From: Ginsengibacter sp963792025
GTDB taxonomy: Bacteria; Bacteroidota; Bacteroidia; Chitinophagales; Chitinophagaceae
Assembly: GCA_963792025.1 (NCBI GenBank)
Contig: CAWBUS010000013.1
Coordinates: 248,001-312,000, forward strand
Length of the DNA stretch: 64,000 nt
Direction of reading: 5' to 3'
Every line of letters starts with the position of its first letter. Position 1 is the stretch's first letter. The notes beneath the pieces are model-generated. The model was not told the DNA's origin and ran no database searches. It saw nothing but the letters and a program-made list of their open reading frames with translations. Made by a program: the position numbers and the translations under genes. Below are positions 17,205 to 26,640 of this stretch, one piece after another.

Positions 17205-19226
17205 TTATTTTTTCTGATGCCCATGGCGAAATTTTTCCCTGCCTTTGAGAGAATGATTCTTATTTTTCTTTACGGCTTTTGTCCTTAAATTTTCCACTCC
17301 AGGTATCCACTCAAAATCAAGTTGTCTTTTTTCAAGATTGGCAGCTACCAGCTTAATATTTATTTTATCTCCCATACGGAATTTCTTGCCGGTATGAAGG
17401 CCAACCAAAGCATAATCTGTATCATCATGCCTGAAATCATCATAGTCAGAAAGATCCCTTACAGAAACAAGGCCTTCACATTTTTCATTTACTGTTTCTA
17501 CCCAAAAACCAAATGAAGCAACGCCGCTTATTACACCTTCCATATCTTCTCCCACTTTATCCATCATAAATTCAACCTGTTTATATTTATTGCCTGCACG
17601 CTCCGAATCCATAGCAGATCTTTCTTTGGCGCTGCAATGCCTGCATTTTTCTTCCATGTTTTTATCAGGATGAATATTCTTTTCAATTACCTCCTGCAAA
17701 ATCCGGTGCACCATCACATCGGGGTATCGCCGAATGGGTGAAGTAAAATGGCAATAATGTTCAAACCCCAAACCGTAATGCCCGATATTTTCTGAAGTAT
17801 AAATAGCTTTTGCCATGGTGCGGATGCCCAACTGCTCCAATACATGCTGTTCAGGTTTTCCATGCACATCTTCTAATAATTGATTGAAAGAAGAAGCTAC
17901 TTCGGCTTCATTGTTCATATTAAATTTATAGCCGAATTTTTTTGCAAAAGCGACGAATGGTTTTAATTTTTCCTCGTCGGGCGTATCGTGTATGCGATAT
18001 GGAAATGGTATGGGCTTCTTATCAATCTTAATCTTATCAATATGTGCCGCAACGGTTCGGTTAGCCAGCAACATAAATTCCTCAATTAACTGGTGCGACT
18101 CTTTGCTTTCTTTTACAACAATTCCAACAGGTTTACCGGTTTCGTCTAATTGAAACTTAACTTCGGTTGAAGAAAAATTAATTGCGCCGTTTTTAAATCT
18201 TTCTTTCCGGAAATTTTTTGCAAGTGAATTCAGGCGTTGAATTTCTTCAATATATTTTCCTGTATTTGTATCAATAATTTCCTGTACTTCATCATAGTTG
18301 AAACGATGATCGCTATGGATGAAAGTTTTTCCCAGCCAGTAATCTTTGACTTTCCCTTTGTTGTTTATTTTAAAAATAACGGAGAACGTATGTTTGTCTT
18401 CATGCGGCCTTAGCGAACAAAGTTCGTTGGAAATTTTTTCGGGAAGCATAGGATTTACACGATCCGGCAGGTAAACACTTGTTGCCCGGCTATAGCCTTC
18501 TTTATCAAGTTCACTGCCTTGTTTTACAAAATGGCTTACATCGGCAATGTGTACCCCAATTTCATATTCATCTTTTCCAATCGTTTGAATAGAAAGTGCA
18601 TCATCAAAATCTTTTGCGTCGGCGGGGTCAATAGTAAACGTGAGAACATTTCGATAATCTTTTCTTTTGGCCAATTCTTTTTCATCTATAGTTTCTTTTA
18701 AAGCGTCGGCCTCGTCCAAAACAACTTTAGGAAACTCCAGCGGAAACCCATTTTGAATAAGGATTTCTTTCATCGCCATATCATTCATATTCTTCGCCTG
18801 CAAAACCGTTATCACTTCTCCTTCAGGCTTTTTTTCTCCCTTCTCCCAATTTAAAAGTTTTACTACTACCCTGTCATTGTTTTTAGCACCATTAAGATTT
18901 TTTGTGCTGATGTAGAAATCCGGAACCGGCTTCTGGCTATCGGGTTTAAAGAAGGCAAAATTCTCCTTCACTTCTATGTTGCCGATAAATTCTGTCTGTT
19001 TCCGTTCAACGATTTCTTCAACTACCCCTTCTATGCGGCGGCCGTTAGATTGTTTTAACTTAACCATAACGGTGTCGCCATGCATAGCCTTATTAAAATC
19101 GTTCGGCCGCACCAGCACATCGTTATCTCTTCCTTCGGCAATTATGTAGCCAATGCCAGAGCGTGTAATATCTAAAACTCCTTTCACCAAAGCATCCTGC
19201 TTCTTTTTTCCTGTTTTCTTACTCAT
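17205..19226 (-). CDS. rnr: ribonuclease R
   Basis: A 673-residue 3'-5' exoribonuclease of the RNase II/R family that degrades structured RNA. Order: cold-shock domains (residues about 15-160, GYIIAEGRDNDVLVRPND), the RNB catalytic domain (about 190-520) with the acidic cluster TFTIDPADAKDFDDALS and later HFTSPIRRYPDVMVHR, and an S1 domain (about 580-650, GVISGVASFGFWVE). The C-terminus is a basic tail (KKNKNHSLKGREKFRHGHQKK) that may contact RNA. Length is on the short side for RNase R but normal for Bacteroidota. A minus-strand TACTTTGC box lies at 19270-19277. Confidence 0.95.
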   Translation of the reverse strand: MSKKTGKKKQDALVKGVLDITRSGIGYIIAEGRDNDVLVRPNDFNKAMHGDTVMVKLKQSNGRRIEGVVEEIVERKQTEFIGNIEVKENFAFFKPDSQKPVPDFYISTKNLNGAKNNDRVVVKLLNWEKGEKKPEGEVITVLQAKNMNDMAMKEILIQNGFPLEFPKVVLDEADALKETIDEKELAKRKDYRNVLTFTIDPADAKDFDDALSIQTIGKDEYEIGVHIADVSHFVKQGSELDKEGYSRATSVYLPDRVNPMLPEKISNELCSLRPHEDKHTFSVIFKINNKGKVKDYWLGKTFIHSDHRFNYDEVQEIIDTNTGKYIEEIQRLNSLAKNFRKERFKNGAINFSSTEVKFQLDETGKPVGIVVKESKESHQLIEEFMLLANRTVAAHIDKIKIDKKPIPFPYRIHDTPDEEKLKPFVAFAKKFGYKFNMNNEAEVASSFNQLLEDVHGKPEQHVLEQLGIRTMAKAIYTSENIGHYGLGFEHYCHFTSPIRRYPDVMVHRILQEVIEKNIHPDKNMEEKCRHCSAKERSAMDSERAGNKYKQVEFMMDKVGEDMEGVISGVASFGFWVETVNEKCEGLVSVRDLSDYDDFRHDDTDYALVGLHTGKKFRMGDKINIKLVAANLEKRQLDFEWIPGVENLRTKAVKKNKNHSLKGREKFRHGHQKK

Positions 19227-19339
19227 ATAATTCTTTCATCCACATTTAGTGTCAATAAACGCAATTTACGCAAAGTATCTGTATCGTTATTTTATTAAGA
19301 AAGCATCATCCCTTCACGCATTCCTAAAAGGGAATGTTT

Positions 19340-19347
19340 TATTTTTG
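19340..19347 (+). promoter_or_regulatory. -7 promoter element
   Basis: TATTTTTG matches the TAnnTTTG consensus exactly, 12 bases before the ATG at 19360. It supports that ATG over the upstream in-frame GTG at 19249. No clear -33 box was seen. Confidence 0.4.
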
Positions 19348-19359
19348 AAAAAAAGTAAA

Positions 19360-19668
19360 ATGGAAAATTATGATACGGTTTCCAGTGCCCTCAATAGTTT
19401 AAAAGCGAGGGGCTATGTAAAGGACTTCAATATTGCTTTCGACAAGTTGGTGTGTACAGACACCGATGAATGCCTTAATCCGCATGAGTTTGAAATAACA
19501 GAAGTATATCGTTTTGAGGGTGAATCCAATCCGTCAGACGAAGCAGTTGTTTACGCTGTTGAATCGATAGATGGCAATACGAAAGGTGCGTTGGTAAATG
19601 GTTATGGGCCGTCTGCCGATTCCATGTCGGACCAGATGATAAAAAAACTATCAATTCATCGTAAATAA
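19360..19668 (+). CDS. small conserved Bacteroidota protein (102 aa)
   Basis: A short acidic protein beginning MENYDTVSSALNSLKARGY. It belongs to a group of about 100-residue Bacteroidota proteins with the pattern 'NPHEFEITEVYRFEGESNPSDEAVVYAVES', followed by a glycine-rich turn and a C-terminal MSDQMIKKL helix. Databases often label these phosphoribosylpyrophosphate synthetase, but it is far too short and lacks the PRPP-binding loop, so I do not accept that name. The ATG at 19360 was chosen because a -7 element sits 12 bases upstream; the frame is open back to a GTG at 19249. Function unknown. Confidence 0.75.
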   Translation: MENYDTVSSALNSLKARGYVKDFNIAFDKLVCTDTDECLNPHEFEITEVYRFEGESNPSDEAVVYAVESIDGNTKGALVNGYGPSADSMSDQMIKKLSIHRK

Positions 19669-19718
19669 AACCGGGTTCCTGCAAACAAATTATATTACTA
19701 AATTTTAAAAAATCACTT

Positions 19719-20765
19719 ATGGTCAACAGACGAAAATTTTTACAGCTATCCAGCTTTGCCATGCCATTAATTTCGGTAAAAAATATATTTACTAACGATG
19801 TAGCGCAAACGAAGCCAATCGTTATCTCCACTTGGGATAGCGGCAAAGATGTAAACACGGCGGCATGGAAAGTACTATCAGCTAACGGACGTGCCCTCGA
19901 CGCCGTAGAAGCCGGTGCCAGGCAGATAGAGGATACGATCAATTGTTGCGTTGGCCTTGGGGGATACCCTGACAGGGATGGTATTGTAACACTCGATTCC
20001 TGCATTATGGATGACAAAGCCAATTGCGGGGCTGTCGGTGGAATGGAACAAATAAAACATGCTGTGTCTGTTGCCAGGAAAATTATGGAAACCACTCCGC
20101 ACATTATGCTCGTAGGCGATGGGGCGCAACAGTTTGCTGTTGAGAATGGCTTTCCAAAAGAACCTAAAGAATTATCGCCTGATGCTGAAAATGCTTACAA
20201 AGGATGGCTGAAAAAAAGTGAATACAAACCGGTTATAAATATTGAAAAACAACAAGGCGGCAATACAAATCAAGATCAACACGGCCCGTTCGCACCTGCT
20301 TTTTTTGATGATGGTTCCGCCAATCATGATACAATGGGTTTAGTTGCCTTAGACGCATCCGGCAATATGAGTGGAGCTGTAACAACGAGCGGTATGGCAT
20401 TTAAGATTCACGGGCGTGTAGGTGACTCTGCAATTATAGGCGCCGGAATATTTGTAGATAATGAAGTGGGTGCCGCCACCTCTACTGGTGTTGGAGAAGA
20501 GAACATGCGAATTTGCGGAACTCACCTTGTAGTTGAATTTATGAGACACGGCGATTCGCCTGAAACAGCCTGCCGCAAAGCCATCGATAGAGTGGTAAAA
20601 AGAGATATGGCTAAAGCAAAAACATTTCAACTGGCATTTTTAGCACTTAATAAAAATGGCGAATATGGCGCTTATGCTTTGCAAAAAGGTTTTGTTTTTT
20701 GCGTAAAAAGTAATGGCGAGGAAAAATTAATTCCTTCAAAATATATTTTTGAGACACAGGGATAA
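19719..20765 (+). CDS. N4-(beta-N-acetylglucosaminyl)-L-asparaginase (glycosylasparaginase)
   Basis: A 348-residue Ntn-hydrolase that cleaves the GlcNAc-Asn bond of N-linked glycopeptides. The N-terminus carries a twin-arginine export motif (NRRKFLQL), so it acts outside the cytoplasm. The precursor self-cleaves before the catalytic threonine T205 in NHDTMGLVALD. The substrate-side segments GRVGDSAIIGAGIFVD and GAATSTGVGEENMRI follow. Upstream, DSCIMDDKANCGAVGG matches the alpha-chain. It is followed by cutC (74 bases). Together with the GH20 cluster it suggests use of glycoprotein-derived sugars. Confidence 0.93.
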   Translation: MVNRRKFLQLSSFAMPLISVKNIFTNDVAQTKPIVISTWDSGKDVNTAAWKVLSANGRALDAVEAGARQIEDTINCCVGLGGYPDRDGIVTLDSCIMDDKANCGAVGGMEQIKHAVSVARKIMETTPHIMLVGDGAQQFAVENGFPKEPKELSPDAENAYKGWLKKSEYKPVINIEKQQGGNTNQDQHGPFAPAFFDDGSANHDTMGLVALDASGNMSGAVTTSGMAFKIHGRVGDSAIIGAGIFVDNEVGAATSTGVGEENMRICGTHLVVEFMRHGDSPETACRKAIDRVVKRDMAKAKTFQLAFLALNKNGEYGAYALQKGFVFCVKSNGEEKLIPSKYIFETQG

Positions 20766-20839
20766 GAGTCAAAAAGTCAATCTTCAGTAGTCAATAAGTA
20801 AATACTATGGCGTTTAAATGACGATTGATTTAAAAAATT

Positions 20840-21568
20840 ATGAAATTAGAAATAATCGGTTTTAATATTGAAAGCTGCATGGCTGCGCAGGACGCGGGAG
20901 CAAACAGAATTGAGTTATGCGATAATCCGCCAGAAGGAGGCACTACTCCGTCGTACGGATTTATTAAGGCGGCAAGAGAAAAACTATCCATAGAATTATA
21001 TGTAATGATCCGGCCCCGTGGCGGCGACTTTTTATACAGTGATGACGAGTTTAATATTATGATGCAGGATATCGGCATCTGCAAAGAACTGGGCTGCGAC
21101 GGAGTAGTTTTGGGTATATTAACACCAGACGGCAACATTGATAAAAAAAGATGTCATCAATTAATCGAATACGCCTATCCGTTAGGTGTTACTTTTCACC
21201 GGGCATTCGACAGAGTAAAAGACCCTATACAGGCGATGGAAGATATTATAGAAATTGGGTGCGAGAGAATCCTGACTTCCGGTCTCCGTACAAAAGCTAT
21301 TGATGGTGTTGCCTTAATCAAGCAATTGATTCTCCAGGCAGATGACAGAATTATTATAATGCCAGGTTCGGGAGTAAATGCTGACAATATTATGCAATTA
21401 GCCGAAAGAACCGGCGCCATTGAGTTTCACAGTTCAGCAAGTATGTTTGCGGAAAGCAGCATGCAATATGAAAATGAATTGATGAATGAAAAAATGCAGC
21501 ACGTTGTAGTTAATAAAGAGGAGGTGAGAAAGATGAGTGCGTTATTGAAAAAATTTCAAATTCAGTAA
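20840..21568 (+). CDS. cutC: copper homeostasis protein CutC
   Basis: 242 residues, a TIM-barrel CutC protein of normal length. Signature stretches are the N-terminal AAQDAGANRIELCDNPPEGGTTPS, MIRPRGGDF, FHRAFDRVKDP, ERILTSGL and MPGSGVNADNI near the C-terminus. The family was named for copper tolerance, but direct metal handling is disputed. In Bacteroidota the gene often sits near glycosidases and glycosylasparaginase, as it does here, so a role tied to sugar metabolism remains possible. A HEAT-like gene follows after 6 bases. Confidence 0.93.
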   Translation: MKLEIIGFNIESCMAAQDAGANRIELCDNPPEGGTTPSYGFIKAAREKLSIELYVMIRPRGGDFLYSDDEFNIMMQDIGICKELGCDGVVLGILTPDGNIDKKRCHQLIEYAYPLGVTFHRAFDRVKDPIQAMEDIIEIGCERILTSGLRTKAIDGVALIKQLILQADDRIIIMPGSGVNADNIMQLAERTGAIEFHSSASMFAESSMQYENELMNEKMQHVVVNKEEVRKMSALLKKFQIQ

Positions 21569-21574
21569 GATTGA

Positions 21575-22087
21575 ATGAATCTGAAAGACACTATTTTAAA
21601 AGAACATTCAAAAGAACAATGCAATAAAATTGTACAATGGGTGGGCAACAATGAGAAAAGATTCAACGAACTATTTCATTTGTTTATCATAGGTGAATAC
21701 AGGGTTACCCAAAGGGCAGCATGGCCATTAAGTTATTGCGCAATAGCTCATCCTGAATTCATGAAAGGCAACTTCGAAAAATTGCTCATCAATTTAAAGA
21801 AACCCAATCTTCATGATGCAATAAAAAGAAACACCGTAAGACTATTAGATGCTATCGATATTCCGGTAAAATATGAAGGACGAATAATGGAACTTTGCTT
21901 TACCTACCTCGAATCGCCGGACGAAGCTGTTGCCGTTAAAGCATTTTCTATAGGCATCCTCGGCAAGCTTGCAAAAAAATATCCCGAAATAATTCCTGAA
22001 ATAAAATTGATGATCGAAGAACAATTGCCGCATCAAAGCGCTGCATTCAAAAGCAGGGCAAAAGCATTTATGAAGTCATTCGCTTAA
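21575..22087 (+). CDS. HEAT/ARM-repeat-like hypothetical protein
   Basis: 170 residues, all helical, with no signal peptide. Helix pairs such as 'YRVTQRAAWPLSYCAIAHPEF', 'HDAIKRNTVRLLDAIDIP' and 'DEAVAVKAFSIGILGKLAKKYPEI' have HEAT/ARM-like spacing, similar to DNA-alkylation-repair-like solenoids but too short for AlkD. It probably serves as a protein-interaction module. It lies 6 bases after cutC, so the two are likely co-transcribed. Its stop codon overlaps by 4 bases with the convergent DUF2071 gene. Confidence 0.7.
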   Translation: MNLKDTILKEHSKEQCNKIVQWVGNNEKRFNELFHLFIIGEYRVTQRAAWPLSYCAIAHPEFMKGNFEKLLINLKKPNLHDAIKRNTVRLLDAIDIPVKYEGRIMELCFTYLESPDEAVAVKAFSIGILGKLAKKYPEIIPEIKLMIEEQLPHQSAAFKSRAKAFMKSFA

Positions 22088-22806
22088 GACAGTACGGTTT
22101 TATCATAAATCTTTACCTCCGATCCCTTTGCCATAAAAACTGATGAAGGTTTTGTATTTGCTAAAAAGGAAAATTCATCTCCGTAGATTCCTTTAAAATC
22201 GCAATCGATAATATATTTTGATACCGGGAAAATTTCCCAGCGCGGATGTTCCACTTCATACTGATACGTCTTTGTATCATTATATTTAGTATAACCCCAA
22301 TAATGTTCTGCAATAAATTCTTCTTCGCTATTGATGCGCATTGGCAAAGATTTCTTATGGCATTCAGCCGCCAGCTTATTCCATTTGTCGTCGTATTTCC
22401 ATTCATAACAAGTTTCTATTACGTCATCCTTTTCAATATGAAAATGTTTCATCTTCATTGTTGAATATTTTTCTTTATACAAGCTATTTGCAATAAAACT
22501 TATGGCAGGTTTCGGAACAATCTCTTTAATGAATACGGTTCCTCTTTTCCAATTGCCGTTGTCATTATATTTCACATAAAATCTAAGATTAACTTCCTCG
22601 AAATTGATATGATAAGGAATACTCAATCCTTTAATATTTGTATTTAGAAACATAAAACCAACAAGACTTACATACGTTTCATTTTTATAAAAATCAAGCT
22701 CAGTTTTATGAGGAAGAAATGGCAGAAGAATTTCTTTGGGACAGGCAAAATTTGCCATGATGAGGTTATTCCATTCTGCACTCAAAAAATGTGAATTTCT
22801 TTTCAT
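22084..22806 (-). CDS. DUF2071 (YqjF-like) protein
   Basis: 240 residues of the DUF2071/YqjF family. Markers are an N-terminal AEWNNLIMANFACPKEILLPFLP, then 'VSLVGFMFLNTNIKGL' and 'INFEEVNLRFYVKY', and a C-terminal 'EHYWGYTKYNDTKTYQYEVEHPRWEI'. The family is of unknown biochemical function and related to acetoacetate-decarboxylase-like folds. Its ATG overlaps the stop of the NADH dehydrogenase gene (ATGA-type, 4 bases), so the two are translationally coupled. Confidence 0.85.
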   Translation of the reverse strand: MKRNSHFLSAEWNNLIMANFACPKEILLPFLPHKTELDFYKNETYVSLVGFMFLNTNIKGLSIPYHINFEEVNLRFYVKYNDNGNWKRGTVFIKEIVPKPAISFIANSLYKEKYSTMKMKHFHIEKDDVIETCYEWKYDDKWNKLAAECHKKSLPMRINSEEEFIAEHYWGYTKYNDTKTYQYEVEHPRWEIFPVSKYIIDCDFKGIYGDEFSFLANTKPSSVFMAKGSEVKIYDKTVLS

Positions 22807-24074
22807 TCGATTTTGGATCTTTTAAAAGCCCGGAATATCAATCGCAAATTTTGATCGTACGTAATATAATTATACATCCAGTTAAAGAATACCGCTATCC
22901 TGTTTTTAACACCAAGCAATAAAAAGAGATGCAATACCATCCAGAAAAGCCATGCAAAAAATCCTTTCAGATGCAACTTCGGTTTTGGAATATCAACGAC
23001 AGCAAGGTTACGTCCAACAGTTGCCAGTGAGCCCTTATCATGGTATTCAAATTCTTTTATGGAAATATTGTTTCCCATCTTTATTAAGTTCTGCGCCAGT
23101 AACGTTCCCTGTGCAATAGCAACGGATGCCACCTGCGGATGCCCATGCGGATATTTTTCCGTTTCCATGTAAGCTACGTCGCCGATTGCATAGATATTTT
23201 CAGTTCCCGTTACTTTATTGTAGCGATCAACTGTAATGCGGTTACCTCTAACAATGATACTCTTATCTATTCCTTCGGGCACATTTCCTTTAATACCCGC
23301 CGCCCAAATTACCATTGAACTTTCAATCGTTTCGCCATTTTGCATCGTTACTGTTGAGCCATCGTAATTTTTTACAACGGTTCCGGTCTTCACAATAACA
23401 TTTAATTTCTTTAAATATTCAAACGAGTCATGACTTGATTTTTCGCTCATGGCAGCAAGTGTTCTCGGGCTGCCTTCCAGCAGGTAAATTTTCATCTTAC
23501 TAAAATCAAGTTCCGGATAGTCTTTTGGAAAAACGAATCTCCGCATGTCTGCAATAGCCCCGCTCATTTCTACGCCGGTGGGGCCCCCACCCACAATCAC
23601 GATGGTCATCAGGCTTTGTAATTGCTTTTCATCTTTCGCATATAAAGCATCTTCAATGTTTTTAAGCAATTTGTATTTTATTTGCAATGCTTCCACTGTA
23701 CTTTTCATTGGAAAGGTATGCGATTGCAATTCTTCATTTCCAAAGAAATTGGTATCGGCACCTGTAGCTAAAACCAGCATATCGTAAGAGAAGATTTCCT
23801 CATCAGAAATAACTTTTTTTTGCACCACATCAATAGACCTTACTTCAGCCATCCGGAAGTGAAGATTCTTTTCTTTTTGAAATACCTTTCTTAGAGGAAA
23901 TGAGATATTGCTTGCGTCGAGGCCTGCAGTAGCTACCTGGTAGAATAATGGTTGAAACTGGTGGAAATTAAACCTATCAATAAGTGTTATATCAAAATTC
24001 TTGTTTTTACTAAGCTTTCTTGCGAGCCTTAAGCCGCCAAAGCCTCCGCCGATAATTACAATATTTTGACCCAT
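22803..24074 (-). CDS. ndh: type II NADH:quinone oxidoreductase (NDH-2)
   Basis: A 423-residue FAD enzyme that passes electrons from NADH to menaquinone without proton pumping. The FAD-binding motif IIGGGFGGLRLARKL is near residues 6-20, followed by FHQFQPLFYQVATAGLD (an NDH-2 hallmark), the second dinucleotide site IVIVGGGPTGVEMSG, and the FAD contact YAIGDVAYM. The C-terminal FFAWLFWMVLHLFLLLGVKNR is the hydrophobic membrane anchor. The start is an ATG at 24074. It is coupled to the DUF2071 gene downstream and follows serA after a structured 61-base spacer. Confidence 0.92.
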   Translation of the reverse strand: MGQNIVIIGGGFGGLRLARKLSKNKNFDITLIDRFNFHQFQPLFYQVATAGLDASNISFPLRKVFQKEKNLHFRMAEVRSIDVVQKKVISDEEIFSYDMLVLATGADTNFFGNEELQSHTFPMKSTVEALQIKYKLLKNIEDALYAKDEKQLQSLMTIVIVGGGPTGVEMSGAIADMRRFVFPKDYPELDFSKMKIYLLEGSPRTLAAMSEKSSHDSFEYLKKLNVIVKTGTVVKNYDGSTVTMQNGETIESSMVIWAAGIKGNVPEGIDKSIIVRGNRITVDRYNKVTGTENIYAIGDVAYMETEKYPHGHPQVASVAIAQGTLLAQNLIKMGNNISIKEFEYHDKGSLATVGRNLAVVDIPKPKLHLKGFFAWLFWMVLHLFLLLGVKNRIAVFFNWMYNYITYDQNLRLIFRAFKRSKIE

Positions 24075-24106
24075 AATTATTAAGATTTGTGGGATTTAAA
24101 GGATCA

Positions 24107-24135
24107 CAGTCTGACGGCTATCGCCGTGCCGACTG
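24107..24135. repeat. two-part hairpin directly after the serA stop
   Basis: CAGTC...GACTG form an outer 5-bp stem and ACGGC, loop TATC, GCCGT an inner 5-bp stem, starting at the base next to the serA stop codon. No T-run follows on the minus strand. It may be a factor-dependent terminator, an mRNA 3'-end protector or a REP-like palindrome between serA and ndh. Confidence 0.4.
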
Positions 24136-25374
24136 CTAATACAATAATCTTACCCTAATTGTTTCCTTAACTTTTTTGAGTAATTCCAGTGCATTGCCTG
24201 AGATGTTTTTGCTAACATCGAGTACTACATAGCCAATGTCATCATTGGTTTTTAAATATTGCCCCAGGATATTTATTTTATTTTCAGAAAGCGTTGTATT
24301 TATTTCTGACAACACTCCTGGTACATTTTTATGCACATGAAGAATGCGATGTGTTCCTTCCTGGGGCGGAAGACTTAACGCTGGCGTGGTATGTGAGCCA
24401 GTCGTAATTCCTTTTTCTAAAAAATTAAATAGCTTGCTGCTAACATCTTCACCAATATTAAACTGGGCTTCTTCTGTTGATCCACCAATATGCGGTGTAA
24501 GGATTACATTGCTTAAACCCTGCAACGGACTCACAAACGGATCACCGGTTTTCTCCGGCTCAACAGGAAACACATCTATGGCAGCTCCGCCCAGCTCTTT
24601 ATTTACCAATGCATTTCTTAAGGCAGGAATATCTACCACCTGACCTCTTGCATAATTAATCAGCATTGCGGTGGGTTTGCAATATTTCAAATTGGTTTTA
24701 TTAATCATGTTGCGGGTGGTAGGCAAATCCGGAACATGCAACGTAATAACATCGGCTAAACGCATCAATTCTTTTAGCGTGGATTTATCCTCTGCATTGC
24801 CAAGGGGCATTTTTGTTTCCGTATCATAAAAAATAACTTTCATGCCCAAAGCTTCTGCAAGTACACTTACCTGTGAGCCGATATTACCATAGCCAATAAT
24901 ACCCAGCGTTTTACCCCGGAGTTCGTGACTGCCGGATGAATCCTTAATCCATTTGCCCTCATGAGCCGCTTTATTTTTATCAGGAATTTTCCGTATCAGC
25001 ATGATTGCGGAAGCTATCACCAACTCCGCGACTGACCGGGTATTAGAATAGGGTGCATTAAATACGGTAACCCCTTTTTTAGTAGCAGCTGCAAGGTCCA
25101 CCTGGTTTACACCAATACAAAAGCAGCCAATTGCCTGGAGTTTGGTAGCATTATTCAGAACTTCCTGCGTGATTTTAGACTTGGACCGTATGCCGAGTAA
25201 ATGCACATTCTTTATTTCTTTTATAAGATCTTTTTCACTTAAAGCACCGGGTATTTGTTTAACATTATTGTAACCTGCATCATAAAATTTCTTTGCCGCC
25301 GTTTTACTTATGTTTTCGAGAAATAAAATATTAATTTTTTCTTTAGGATAACTCGTCGTTTTTCTATCAGTCAT
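24136..25374 (-). CDS. serA: D-3-phosphoglycerate dehydrogenase
   Basis: 412 residues, the same size as E. coli SerA (410). It oxidises 3-phosphoglycerate to 3-phosphohydroxypyruvate, the first step of serine synthesis. The NAD motif GIIGYGNIG is at 158-166, the catalytic histidine is in LTPHIGGST, and a C-terminal ACT domain (residues about 340-412, HRILHVHKNVPGVLSEIN) is expected to bind serine for feedback control. IGCFCIGVNQVD is the substrate-side segment. It is transcribed from its own promoter and divergent from the serine hydrolase gene. Confidence 0.95.
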   Translation of the reverse strand: MTDRKTTSYPKEKINILFLENISKTAAKKFYDAGYNNVKQIPGALSEKDLIKEIKNVHLLGIRSKSKITQEVLNNATKLQAIGCFCIGVNQVDLAAATKKGVTVFNAPYSNTRSVAELVIASAIMLIRKIPDKNKAAHEGKWIKDSSGSHELRGKTLGIIGYGNIGSQVSVLAEALGMKVIFYDTETKMPLGNAEDKSTLKELMRLADVITLHVPDLPTTRNMINKTNLKYCKPTAMLINYARGQVVDIPALRNALVNKELGGAAIDVFPVEPEKTGDPFVSPLQGLSNVILTPHIGGSTEEAQFNIGEDVSSKLFNFLEKGITTGSHTTPALSLPPQEGTHRILHVHKNVPGVLSEINTTLSENKINILGQYLKTNDDIGYVVLDVSKNISGNALELLKKVKETIRVRLLY

Positions 25375-25397
25375 ATAAATTTTGTATTGTAATATTG

Positions 25398-25405
25398 CAA
25401 ATATA
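25398..25405 (-). promoter_or_regulatory. -7 promoter element of serA
   Basis: On the minus strand TATATTTG (exact TAnnTTTG match, followed by C) ends 23 bases before the serA ATG. No clear -33 TTG was seen at the ideal distance. Confidence 0.45.
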
Positions 25406-25431
25406 CTTCCTTAATCCATGAATGTTTTCTA

Positions 25432-26640
25432 ATGAATGCCAGAAGGTTTTTTTTAATTCCAATATCGTTATTACTTTTTTTAGCCGCCTGTAATCAGAGC
25501 ACTGCAAAGAAAGCGGCAACAAAACCGGTCGATTCTACAGCTTATGTGGCGCCGCTTCCCGGTAATATTCCAAAAGCAGATTTTGACAGGTATCATGAGG
25601 CCATACAGGATTATTACATACATAACCTGGTTGACAAAGGTTTTAACGGCGGCATTCTCGTTGCGAAAAAAGGTCGTGTAATTTTTGAAGCTTATCATGG
25701 TTATTTTAACCTGAAGAAAAAAGATTCCCTCACACCTCACAGTGCTTTTCACCTTGCATCTGTTTCAAAAACATTCACGGCCATGGCTACACTCAAATTG
25801 GTTGAAATGGGTAAGCTGAGCCTTGATGACGATGTCAAAAAATTTTTTCCGGCCTTTCCTTACGATGATGTTAAAGTAAAATTATTATTGAGCCACAGAA
25901 GCGGATTACCTAATTATATTTATTTTATGGAGAAGCTGGGGTGGAACACAAAGCAATACTGCAGTAACGAAGATGTGCTTTCTTATCTCATTCAATTTAA
26001 GCCGCCGGTTAATAGTAAGGCGGGAACCAGGTTTGAATATTGCAATACCAACTATGCTTTATTGGGATTGATTATAGAAAAGGCTTCGGGGCAAAGTTAT
26101 GCGGATTTCCTGCAATCAACTTTCTTCACCCCACTTCACATGAACGACACGTATGTTTTTAATATAACCGACAGCGCCAGGGCGATGCCCTCGTACTACA
26201 GGGGAAGGCAGGAAAAGCTTGGTTATTTAGATACCGGCTTCGGTGATAAAAACATTTACAGCACGCCCGAAGATTTATTAAAATGGGACCAGTGCTTATA
26301 CACGAATGAAATGTTCAGCAAAGAGATGCTGGAGGCAGCGTATACGCCTTACAGTAATGAAAAGCCGGGAATAAGAAATTATGGATATGGATGGAGAATG
26401 AATGTATATCCCGATGGAAGAAAAATTATTTATCATAACGGTTGGTGGCATGGCAACAATGCGGTATTTATAAGAATGATACAGGATTCTGCAACCATAA
26501 TAGTGTTGGGCAATAAATACAATCCATACATCTATAGGTCTAAAAAAATGGCTGAAATATTTGAACCTTCTTCTGTGATGGTGGATGATGAGAAAGGTGC
26601 CTTCGGGAAATATAATACTTACAATACTGAGAATATCTGA
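25432..26640 (+). CDS. serine hydrolase / beta-lactamase-family lipoprotein
   Basis: 402 residues of the class C beta-lactamase/DD-peptidase fold. Lipobox LAAC puts the lipidated cysteine at C20. The nucleophile motif SVSK is at 110-113, the Tyr-x-Asn motif YCN at 202-204, and HNGWWHG near residue 340 takes the place of the KTG box, as in esterase-like members (EstB, Pab87). It is likely an envelope-anchored esterase or peptidase rather than an antibiotic-resistance enzyme. It is divergent from serA with a 57-base spacer. Confidence 0.88.
   Translation: MNARRFFLIPISLLLFLAACNQSTAKKAATKPVDSTAYVAPLPGNIPKADFDRYHEAIQDYYIHNLVDKGFNGGILVAKKGRVIFEAYHGYFNLKKKDSLTPHSAFHLASVSKTFTAMATLKLVEMGKLSLDDDVKKFFPAFPYDDVKVKLLLSHRSGLPNYIYFMEKLGWNTKQYCSNEDVLSYLIQFKPPVNSKAGTRFEYCNTNYALLGLIIEKASGQSYADFLQSTFFTPLHMNDTYVFNITDSARAMPSYYRGRQEKLGYLDTGFGDKNIYSTPEDLLKWDQCLYTNEMFSKEMLEAAYTPYSNEKPGIRNYGYGWRMNVYPDGRKIIYHNGWWHGNNAVFIRMIQDSATIIVLGNKYNPYIYRSKKMAEIFEPSSVMVDDEKGAFGKYNTYNTENI

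Noticed and set aside
19249..19359. N-terminal extension of the 102-aa protein from a GTG at 19249
   Set aside because: A -7 element lies at 19340-19347, inside the extension, and the family starts at MENYDT.
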